Source: an uncultured Lachnospiraceae bacterium (GTDB lineage: Bacteria; Bacillota; Clostridia; Lachnospirales; Lachnospiraceae). From it: a stretch of 64,000 nt of DNA. The DNA lies in assembly GCA_947631625.1 (NCBI GenBank), contig CANRMA010000012.1, forward strand, positions 1 to 64,000, written 5' to 3'. Shown piece by piece: positions 52,645 to 62,000 of this stretch. The notes under the pieces were generated by a model. The model was not told where the DNA came from. It worked only from the letters and a program-made list of their open reading frames with translations, and did not search any database. Position 1 is the stretch's first letter. Each line of letters starts with the position of its first letter. The position numbers and the translations under genes are program-made.

Positions 52645-53964
52645 TCATTCTTCAAGCAGCCACTCAATCAGGTTTTCAGACTTAATCCCCTCATATGAGT
52701 TATCCGGTCCGGAATCAAGCGACAACACAATCTTTTCATAGTTGTCCCGTATTTTTTGCAGCGGAGCAAGTTCGCGCTTTCTTACATCCTCACTGTTCAT
52801 GGATTCTGTCACCTGAATGTATTTCTTCTCATTAACGGTAGTTGCAATGAAATCAACCTCTGCGTTATCGATCTTACCAATCGCAACATCATATCCCCTG
52901 CGAATCAGTTCAAAATAAACGACATTCTCAATTGCATGGCCGCTGTCGCGATCTCGGAAGCCCAACAAATAATTTCTCATTGCTATGTCAACAATATAGT
53001 ATTTACCCAGTGTGCGAAGGTACTCTTTCCCTTTGATGTCGAACCGCTTGATCTCATAGAAAAAGTAGCTTTCAAGCAGCGCGTTGACATATGCCTGAAC
53101 AGTGTGCGCGCTCGGTGTGCCTTTTCTCCTTCCATCATCAAGAAGACCTTCATTCACTAAAGTATTGCCTATGGACGCAATGGAAACACTCGAACCGATG
53201 TTGTCTGCAAGGAACATTATGATCTTGCGAAGCAGTATTGGATCGGTAATCCGTTTCTGCCCCCGGCGCTTTTCACGTTCCAGAATATCACGAACTATGA
53301 CAGTAGAATAGATACCGTCAAGCAGAGAAAAAGCTTTTTCCTGATTAAGACCGACGTCGGCAATACCGGGCATCCCGCCGAAACGCATAAATGCTTCAAA
53401 GGCCTCCCGCAGTTCGTAGCGTTCACCGTTTTTATCAAACATCTGTTTACGGACGCCGCCAAAAGCGCTCTCTATTTCCCTCACTTCAAAATTATGAAAA
53501 TAAAGGAACTCACTGAAAGAAAGCGGCAGCATCTTGATCTCAACACATCTGCCGGAAAGATAGGTAGAATATTCGGAGGAAAGCAGGTAAGCATTGGAAC
53601 CGGTTACATAGATATCACAGTCCACGTCCACACGCAAAGCATTTATCGAATCCTCCCATGCGTCAATCCTTTGTATCTCATCGAAAAATAAATACATCCG
53701 CTTTCCCGACACTATTCGTTTTTTGACATAGTCGTAGATATCGTCAGAAGTCATTTTACGAAAATCATTAGACTCAAAGTTCATCTCAACGATCTGCTCC
53801 GACCGGACACCTGTTTCCGTCAAATGAGCGACCATAAGTTTCAAAAGGCTTGATTTACCACAGCGCCTTATGCCGGTGATAACCTTTACAGGTTCAGTGT
53901 CCTGAAAGCCCACAAGCTTATTGAGGTAACGATCTCTTTTTTTCAGTTTGTGCGATTCTATCAT
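52645..53964 (-). CDS. AAA ATPase of the DUF4143 family (439 aa)
   Basis: AGGAGGAATACGCT precedes the ATG at 53962-53964. The P-loop domain has Walker A ITGIRRCGKSSLLKLM, Walker B RMYLFFDEIQRIDAWE, sensor region IYVTGSNAYLLSSEYSTYLSGR and the AAA_14 continuation MLPLSFSEFLYF. The C-terminal DUF4143 part has NIGSSVSIASIGNTL, YVNALLESYFFYEIKRFD, and a restriction-endonuclease-like GYDVAIGKIDNAEVDFIATTVNEKKYIQV. Such proteins are very common in anaerobes, often in many copies; their role is unknown, though a nuclease or ATPase switch has been suggested. It is monocistronic. Confidence 0.94.
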   Translation of the reverse strand: MIESHKLKKRDRYLNKLVGFQDTEPVKVITGIRRCGKSSLLKLMVAHLTETGVRSEQIVEMNFESNDFRKMTSDDIYDYVKKRIVSGKRMYLFFDEIQRIDAWEDSINALRVDVDCDIYVTGSNAYLLSSEYSTYLSGRCVEIKMLPLSFSEFLYFHNFEVREIESAFGGVRKQMFDKNGERYELREAFEAFMRFGGMPGIADVGLNQEKAFSLLDGIYSTVIVRDILEREKRRGQKRITDPILLRKIIMFLADNIGSSVSIASIGNTLVNEGLLDDGRRKGTPSAHTVQAYVNALLESYFFYEIKRFDIKGKEYLRTLGKYYIVDIAMRNYLLGFRDRDSGHAIENVVYFELIRRGYDVAIGKIDNAEVDFIATTVNEKKYIQVTESMNSEDVRKRELAPLQKIRDNYEKIVLSLDSGPDNSYEGIKSENLIEWLLEE

Positions 53965-53987
53965 AGCGTATTCCTCCTGTTGCATAT

Positions 53988-54035
53988 AGGATAGCATAAA
54001 CTTATAAAAAAATCAACTTTTTGCACTAAAGTGCA
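53988..54035 (-). promoter_or_regulatory. Promoter and possible operator of the DUF4143 ATPase gene
   Basis: On the minus strand, -35 TTGATT (54011-54016) and -10 TATCCT (53988-53993) are 17 bases apart. Directly upstream is a palindrome with arms TGCACT/AGTGCA around AA (54022-54035), a good size for a dimeric regulator site. Confidence 0.6.
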
Positions 54036-54041
54036 TAAACT

Positions 54042-54088
54042 AAAAAAAGAGCCTTCAGAGAAGATGCAATCTCTGAAAGCTCTTTTTT
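54042..54088. terminator. Strong terminator of the OFA transporter gene
   Basis: AAAAAAAGAGC and TTCAGAGA pair with TCTCTGAA and GCTCTTTTTTT, with one mismatched pair. T-runs on both strands make it bidirectional. It lies 14 bases after the transporter stop. Confidence 0.92.
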
Positions 54089-54101
54089 TATGCTCTTTAT
54101 T

Positions 54102-55382
54102 TTATGCTTTTTCTTTATTAGTAGGTTTCACCAATACAAGGCAGATCACAAGCGCCAGTATGTACAGAACTATTGTAGCATAGAGAACCGTCTGGTAGCC
54201 TGTGGGGTTTACCGTGATCAGCTCTGTCGTTCCGTCGGCAAGCGCATGTTCGATTTCTACGGGAGTGCCAAAATGGTTTACTATCCATGTCGCCATCTGG
54301 TTTCCGGTAAGACCTGCAAAAGCCCATGCCGAAAGGGTCAGACCATGTATCGCGCTGATGTTGCCCATACCGTAGTGGTCGGACAGAAGTGTCGGCACAT
54401 TGGAGAAGCCGCCGCCGTAACCTGCATTTACTACGAAAAGCAGACAGAGCACAAGGATCATCAACAAAGTGTTTCCTTCGCCGTTTTCGATACCTCTTGT
54501 GAGCATTACCGCGCCGGTAAATACTATTGAGAGGATAAATATAAGTTTATAGATAGTGTTTCTGTCTTTCATGGTATCAGCCCATGCTGAGAAACCAAGA
54601 CGTCCGCCTGCATTGAAGATAGCGGTGACTGTTGAAATGATTCCTACAAAGCTTGCAAGGCCGATACATTTTACTATCATCTTCTCCTGCGAGATAAGCG
54701 CAAGTCCGCAGGTGATGTTTATGTAGAACATAAGCCAGATACCAACATAGTTGGTAATGGGTTTGGTTTTGATAACCGACATGATGCTCTGTCTCTCCTC
54801 CTTGGACTGAGGTTCATGCCAGTCGTCGGGTTTTTTAAGAAGCAGATGTCCCACGAACATCATTACAAAATATACAACCGCCAGTATCCAGAACATTTTG
54901 TAGATACCGCCGTCTCCAAGATTGTCAAGCATACTCTGCATGATAGGGCTGGCAATAGCCTTGGCTGCGCCAAAACCAGCTACCGCAAGACCTGTTGCAA
55001 GACCTTTTCTGTCCTGAAACCAGAGCATCAGGGTTTTAACAGGCGATAAGTAACCGGTTCCAAGGCCGATACCCATGATAAAACCGTAGCATACATATAT
55101 TCCTACAAGTGAGAGCGTACTTGAGGGATTGTTTCCGCCATACCAGATGAAGAAACCCGTTCCCGCCATACCTAATGCAAAACATATGGCTGCAATAAGA
55201 GAAGATTTATGAATATCCTTCTCAACTACATTTCCCAGAAATGCCGCCGACATTCCGAGGAAGAAAATAGCGAAGCTGAACGCCCATTCGGTAGCTCCTT
55301 TGGTATGTCCGATGTAATCTGCTATTTCCTGGCTGAAAATCGACCAACAGTAAACTGTACCTATACTGCAGTGAAGCAGCAA
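54102..55382 (-). CDS. OFA-family major facilitator transporter (426 aa as readable frame), 5' end interrupted
   Basis: The protein has twelve predicted helices and the oxalate/formate antiporter family pattern: HCSIGTVYCWSIFSQEIAD, then GIGLGTGYLSPVKTLMLWFQDRKGLATGLAVAGFGAAK (the loop 4-5 motif) and NAGGRLGFSAWADTM. It would move a small carboxylate or similar anion across the membrane; the substrate is unknown. The first codon here is TTG inside helix 1. The same frame continues upstream to a good ATG at 55451 but is broken by TAG at 55419-55421. Either the gene is dead, starts weakly at this TTG, or the stop is suppressed. Confidence 0.85.
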   Translation of the reverse strand: MLLHCSIGTVYCWSIFSQEIADYIGHTKGATEWAFSFAIFFLGMSAAFLGNVVEKDIHKSSLIAAICFALGMAGTGFFIWYGGNNPSSTLSLVGIYVCYGFIMGIGLGTGYLSPVKTLMLWFQDRKGLATGLAVAGFGAAKAIASPIMQSMLDNLGDGGIYKMFWILAVVYFVMMFVGHLLLKKPDDWHEPQSKEERQSIMSVIKTKPITNYVGIWLMFYINITCGLALISQEKMIVKCIGLASFVGIISTVTAIFNAGGRLGFSAWADTMKDRNTIYKLIFILSIVFTGAVMLTRGIENGEGNTLLMILVLCLLFVVNAGYGGGFSNVPTLLSDHYGMGNISAIHGLTLSAWAFAGLTGNQMATWIVNHFGTPVEIEHALADGTTELITVNPTGYQTVLYATIVLYILALVICLVLVKPTNKEKA

Positions 55383-55451
55383 TGCCGGAACTGCCGCGCG
55401 TATCCACTTGTTATTGCGCTAGCCCCCCGTGTTGTTTGAATTCTTTTCCAT
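55383..55451 (-). other. Detached 5' end of the OFA transporter gene with an in-frame amber codon
   Basis: AAAGGAAGATGAATT precedes ATG at 55449-55451, which reads MEKNSNNTGG, then TAG (55421-55419), then RNNKWIRAAVPALLLHCSIG in the same frame into the transporter. The stop is codon 11, in the cytoplasmic tail before helix 1. A run of six G precedes it. The frame before and after is the same, so this is a nonsense change, not a frameshift. Confidence 0.85.
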
Positions 55452-55627
55452 AATTCATCTTCCTTTACGTCTTTTCGATTTTTGCATATTTACATCAAAA
55501 AACATGCGGAAATTTCGTACAAATACAGAGTAAAACGATCAACTCCGCATACTTTCTGCCATAAAATGCTAATATATACTTTACACCAAATAATCGTAAT
55601 TTTCAATATTTTTTAAAAAATATAATC
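55452..55627. other. Upstream region of the OFA transporter gene
   Basis: This part of the 600-base gap holds the likely transporter promoter and otherwise AT-rich sequence. No gene is seen; the rest of the gap is tandem repeat (55628-55728) and palindromic element (55736-55971). Confidence 0.5.
55578..55606 (-). promoter_or_regulatory. Probable promoter of the OFA transporter gene
   Basis: On the minus strand, -35 TTGAAA (55601-55606) and -10 TAAAGT (55578-55583) are 17 bases apart, about 125 bases upstream of the ATG at 55451. Confidence 0.5.
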
Positions 55628-55728
55628 TTATCAAAATATATCCTCATCGAAATATAATTCTCATTCAAATATAATCCTCATTCAAATATAATCCTCATTC
55701 AAATATAATCCTCATTCAAAATATATTC
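55628..55728. repeat. Tandem 17-base repeat
   Basis: Units TCATTCAAATATAATCC lie at 55661, 55678 and 55695 without change, with diverged units on both sides (from 55628 and to 55728), six in all. Confidence 0.95.
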
Positions 55729-55735
55729 TTCTCTA

Positions 55736-55971
55736 TATAATATATATAAATAAGTAATTGCGAAACTCTCTCTCAACGTATATTGATTGTACAGATTTAA
55801 CAAACACCATTGCAGGCGCTCTGAGCGCGTCGGCAGTTAGCGAGGTATTTTCGAGCTTAGTGCCGCTACTGCGCTCAATGCAGCGAAAGCGGCCTGCAAG
55901 GGTTTTGTTAAATCTGCACAATCTCAAAGATGTAAATCAGCGTTTCGCAATTGCCTATAATATATATAAAT
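55736..55971. mobile_element. Palindromic intergenic element D with perfect 16-base flanking direct repeats
   Basis: The element (55752-55955) starts GTAATTGCGAAACTCT and ends GTTTCGCAATTG, so it has inverted ends. Read on the minus strand it aligns with element B over both arms (TTTAACAAAACCCTTGCAGGC, CGCCTGCAATGGTGTTTGTT), and its core CTAAGCTCGAAAATACCTCG is that of element A. It is bounded by TATAATATATATAAAT at 55736-55751 and again at 55956-55971, identical over 16 bases. It lies downstream of the large surface protein. Confidence 0.88.
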
Positions 55972-56053
55972 TAATCCAAAGCCAAAGCGGACATGACATC
56001 CTGTATCATGCCCGCTTTTGACTCTGCGGTTATCTTAACGGTTCTTCCAACTG

Positions 56054-59000
56054 TTATTTAACCGAAATCTTGACTTTAACGACGCCGCTTGCTTCATACG
56101 GTCTGCCGTAACCGTCGTCGCCATATTCGGCGGTATAAACGATATAGCCTGTAAGATTTTTCTTACCGCCGGACGTTTTAAGTTCAGAGATCTTATCTTT
56201 CTTATCATCTTTTAATTTCACGGTATATTGACCGTTAGTTTCATCTAACTCAAAGTAATCCAGAAAAGCGTTGGCTTTGCCGCCTACATTGGCATTGACT
56301 AATTTAACGGTATACCTGTCCCTGCCTTCAGAGTCTTTTAACAGGTTCTTGGCAGTATAGGAAATATCCGCTTTATAACCGTTGCCCGCTTTAAGCGAAT
56401 AAGATGTTTTAACTTTAAACGAACCCTTTATGGCCTTAGGCTTAGCTACCTTTAACGTAATCTTTACCTGTTTTGCATCAGGTTTAAATCCGCTTCCGGC
56501 AGCGCTCTTTGAAAGGGTAAGCTTTAATTTATAGCTTCCGGCAGGTATGTTTCCGTTGTCAAAACTTACGCTTATTTTGCTGTTTTCAACCGGTATAACA
56601 TTGTCCGATGAAGCCGCGGCCCCGAGCATTGAAGCCTCCAATGCCGTATATGCGTTATACTGCGCGCTGCCTTCTTTAAGTTTAGCTGAGGCGCTTCTAT
56701 CGATTTCCAGTCTGGCGGATTTGAAATTGCCTGCGCTGCTGCCCTTTAAGGTAATAATTACCTTACGGTTCTCAAGGGATCCTGCGGCAAGGCTCGAAGC
56801 AGCCAGAGCGCTGTTATTATAGTACGCGGCTTTTGCGGAAGGCGCCTTGTCTCCGTTATATGCGGTATTTGTGATCTCATATACCTTAGGAGCAATTCCG
56901 CTCTTAGTCTTGTCAGTCAGTGTAACGGTTGCTTTGCCGGACGTTACGGATATCTCATATATGCCTGCTGCGGTATCTGATTTAAGTATTTTGCCGCCTT
57001 TTACTTTAACGGTATGTTTCGCGCAGGCCATAAGATCCTGCCATTTGTCATCCGTACCTTTTTCCTGAACATTTAAGGTTATGACAGTGTTTTCCGTACC
57101 TGCAAACGAAGCTGTTTTAACAGAGGCTTCCGAAGCAGTCCCGTTTATCTGCTCTCCGTTTTCATCTCTTATTGCAAGCTGAAGTTCTGCAGGCGCGGCA
57201 TATTTGACCTTGAACTGCATAGTCTTTTTCTTTTTGCCGCCGTCGTCCGTCTGGAGCGTTAATTTGATCTTATTGGCATATTTTGTAAGCTTGAGCGTTC
57301 CGTCTTCTCCAACACTCAGCGCTTTGTTAGATGACTTATATGTCAAAAGCGAAGGATCTATTACATATTCTTTCAGTTCCTCTTCGCTGTAAGCTGACTC
57401 CGGATCAAACGCCGCTGTTTCGGAACCTTCTGCGGAACCTTTTTTCATGACAGCAACAACAATGGCATCCTTAAGTTTATCGCTTGTTACCTCCGACGCA
57501 TCTTTAACCGTAACCGCATACCTGCCTTCAGGATTTTTCTGCATGATATAAATGCCGTTAATGTCTAAAGGTTCATTAGTTATCGTAATTACGTCACTGT
57601 ATGCTTCGGTAGTATTGCCCTCATAGTCAGCGGCGGTGACATGTATCTTGAATTGGTTGCCGCTCTCGTCAGAAGAAACCGTAAAGTTTTTATTTACCGT
57701 AATCTTTCCGTTTTTAACAGTGACATTGGGGAAAGTTACGTTATCGTTGGCTTTTACCACTTCTTCCTTTATCTTCCTGACTTTAGGGGCGTCAGTGCCT
57801 TTGTTGTATGTTATGACCGCTTTCATAGATGCAGCTTTGCCGTTCTGCTTGTAGATCCGCGTCGCGGGAACATCTACGGACAGATCCTCGATTCCCTTTA
57901 ATACAGTTACTGTCAATGTTGTTGAGGCAGGCTGTAATTCAGAGGGCGCAAATGCGGTTATCTGTAAAGTATGCTTGCCGGGCAGTGTATTTTTACCCGC
58001 GGAAATGTAGAGTTTTCCATTCTCCTCGGTACATGTTACGGCGGCGTCTTCGCTTGCGCTGTTATCGACTATAGTAAGGCCTGTGCCTTTTTCGGCGTTA
58101 CTCGGAGAATACGCTACATCCGCTGCGCAAACATTCTGCTGCCCTGTATAAACCTTAGTGGTTTTCTTCTGCAGTGTGATCTTTTCCACATAAGTTGCCT
58201 TAGGATCAATAGGAACGTCCGGGGTATCGGGATCGTCCGGATCAGTCGGATCGTCCGGATCGTCCGGATTACTCGGATCGTCGGGGTCTGTGGTCGTTTT
58301 TTCGGTAGTAACGGTTATCTGGATGTCTGCAGATACCGTAAAGGAATAGTAACCGTCCGCATCTGCGGTCAGAGTATTGTCTCCGGCCGTTACCGAAACC
58401 AGTTTATATCCGTCGGCGGGCTCGACTTTGAATAAAATGCTGCTATCTTTAGCCACTGTGAGTTTTTTATCTTCAAGCGTATATGAAGCATCCTTAAATG
58501 TTAAAGATTTAACAGTCTCGTCATAGTTAAATGTAACATTATATTTTTCAGTCGGATCGTCCGGTGTGTCGGGATCGTCCGGGTCTGTGGTCGTTTTTTC
58601 GGTAGTAACGGTTATCTGGATATCTGCAGATACCGTCAAGGAATAGTAACCGTCCGCATCCGCGGTCAAAGTATTGTCTCCGGCCTTTACAGAAACCAGT
58701 TTATATCCGTCGGCGGGCTCGACTTTGAATAAAATGCTGCTGTCTTTAGCTACTGTGAGTTTTTTATCTTCAAGCGTATATGAAGCATCCTTGAATGTTA
58801 AAGATTTAACAGTCTCGTCATAGTTAAAGGTAACATTATATTTTTCAGTCGGATCGTCCGGTGTGTCTGGCTCGTCGGGCTCATCCGGAACTGTCTGTAT
58901 TATAAACAATGTACGTTTGGCAGGCGTATAAGTATATACATCTTTGCCAAGACTTTCGTCGTATGTAGGAGATAGTAAGGTGGTTCCTGCATAAACGGCG

Positions 59001-62000
59001 CTTATTTTATATCCGAAATACGGCTCAGCATAGAAGGAAACGCTGTCGCCTCTTTTAACATAATACAAATATTCCGTATCGACGGTTTCATGATAGCCGT
59101 CAGGATCATAACTGTCGTAAAAATATTCTATATCCTCTTCTGTATACGGTGTTCCATGCTCACTTTCAAATACGCTAGCACGTTGCGTCACGAAACCTAC
59201 CATATAATAAGATGCCTTGGCACCTGATTTTTCCGTCGTTATGACGATACTCTTATCCTCATCAATAACTCCAAGATAATATTGATAAGTTCCGGATTCA
59301 TTTCTAAATGGAGTAAGCGTCTTAGCATTTGCGGCATCGCCGTCTTTTGTATTGATCGTTACCACAGCATCATATCCGTTGATAGGAGTAACATCAAGTA
59401 TAAGCGGTTTTTGAATTGCTTTAACCGTATTATCAGTTGCACGCAGATAAGTTATCGTATTTGCGTAATCACAATAACCTATATATGCCGAACGTACGGT
59501 TTCAGGATAATCAAGGCTTATAATATGTGACGCATTTTCTATCTCCTTAATCCTGACCGTTGCTCTTTTGGACAGATCCGCTCCGCTCTTTGGCGTAACA
59601 GTATATACACGAATCTCCTCATCATATCTTAATGTAATGGCATCGGTAAGCGTAAAGGATTCATTATCCAATTCTAAATCAACACTATCGCTGTCTTCAA
59701 TATAAAAAGAGTAACTTTCATCCGCCGGAATTTTCAGCGTACGGCCCGTAATATTAAGATTATCACCGTCTTCATTCTTTTCCGAATATGAATAAACGTA
59801 CGTACCTGTCGATTCGTCTATATCAAAACATAATGTATAACCGTCTACAAGTCTGGCTTCAATAGTAAGATCACCGGACAGCTCATACCCTGCGCCTACC
59901 GGATAATATGATATATCATTATCATAGTCATATATTGGCTCTATAACGGTCTCAGCGCCTGTGGCGTCGGTACATACAAGGCTGTCAAGTATCACATCAT
60001 CATTAGTCTCAAAGCTGATACAGTATTTTTTACTGTTATCCAGTGTAATACTGCCGTTTTGAAGCTGATAATCAGAAGCTTCACTGTATTTTCCGACCTC
60101 CCATATTTTGATATTATTAAGTTTATCCGCATTAGCTACGGTTACTTTGCACTGTTTGACCGCTTCGGCTTTAATATTGATAGTCGTATCGCCGATTATT
60201 TTTACAGGATAACAGATATCACCGGCACTATCATATTCGGCGCCAACCAATTGATCGGCCTTACCATTTACCGTATAAGTAACGACAGGTCTGTATCCCG
60301 AATCCTTATCAATACTGCTAAGGATAAATGAAAGGTTTTCTCTTACCGAATATTGACCGGTATCGCTTCCCACCGCTGCAGCTCCATTGCTCAATGAAGC
60401 TCCATAGTCTTTAATATGTTCATCTTTTACTATGGTTACAGTGAAAGTCTTAAGTGTCTCCCTTGATACATTTATTACCATATTTTCGGTAGGAATAATA
60501 TGATATATAGGTTCATTCTCGTCCGTATAGCCACAGACCTCAGGCTGTTCAACGGTACCGTCTGCAGTAATTGTACAGGACTGTTTATAAACATCTGAAT
60601 CATATGTATCAATCGTAAAATAAAAATCTTTATTCTTGTCAACCGTTAATGTCTTATCTTCATATTCAGATGAAACAATATTATCCGAATAGTCCCAGTA
60701 CACTTCATTATCATCATTATAACATTTATATAACTCTGTAACGGATATAGCCTTAGAATCCTCATTGGTAAAATTAAATGTAAGAGGGCATCTCTCGTAA
60801 CATTTAATGGTCAGAGTATAGTCGTCAACATTCGCTGTTTCAAGATAACCTTGATAATATCCCTCTTCGTCAGGCTCATCGCTCCACTCGACGAATTCGG
60901 TATGGCCAGTCTCATACTCATCTTCATGGTCGTAAGCCTCAATATATGACGCCGTCAGCCTGTATCCCTCTTTAGGTTTTATTTTTAATGTAAGATACTT
61001 ATCATCACCACAGTTTATCTCGTTATCTTCGGAAAGTGTAAGCGGCGTTTCCATGTTGTCTTCATTATATATCAGTATGTCTTCCACTTCACTTTTGTCA
61101 TATACAAAACGGAATTTCTTAAGCTGCATACTAAGCAAGACAGTTGTATCTTCCGTTGGTGTCAGTGAATAATAATACTCACCCAATTCAGGATCATATG
61201 TGTAAGGAAGCTCTTTATCTCCGACAACAGCCGATTTTATATAATTTGAATACTTATCCGTCCAATATAAAAACAATAATTTCTCACCTTGAGGAATCTG
61301 TATAGTTAAAGAAGGAAGCGTTTCCGTACCTTCAGGCGCTGTAAAAGTATATTCATTCCAATAAGGTCTTTCAGTTTGTAAGTTCATATTAAGGTCGTAA
61401 GAAGCAGCGTCGCTGCCTGCTACGCGGAAAAGCTCATAAGTCTCTTTGGAAAGCTGAAAAGTAACATCAACGTAATCTATAAGAGAAAGTGTTACGGTAG
61501 TGTCACTCTCCATTTCCAAAGAATCAAAATCAAACTCATAGCGCACTGTATCAGACGTACCGTCTTCGTCAGAGTCAATTTCTTCGACGGAAACATCCTC
61601 AGTCGTCATTGTATATGAGATATCGTCATTTTCGTACTTGATCGAAAGCGCTTTGGTAATGTCTTTAACTTCCGCCGTACAGGAAATTGACTGGTCGTCT
61701 TTTACTACTGCCTGCTTATTATTAAGAGCAATGGTTTCACTACCCGACTTAACCGTTAAATCGATTTTGTCTTCAGGATAATTAAAGGTAAGCGTATGCT
61801 CCAAAATCGGCTCCGCCGAAATGAAAATGGTAGTTACTTCCCTGACTGTTCCTTTCTTGTTAGTAATCCCAATACTATAGTTTCTCGAATTGCTCGACCC
61901 ACGACTTTTTACCGATATACCGGCACTGTTGGCCTGTACGCTGCCAATGCGGTATCCGTCCGCAGGCGTTACATTAAATGTGAACTCGTTATATTCTATA

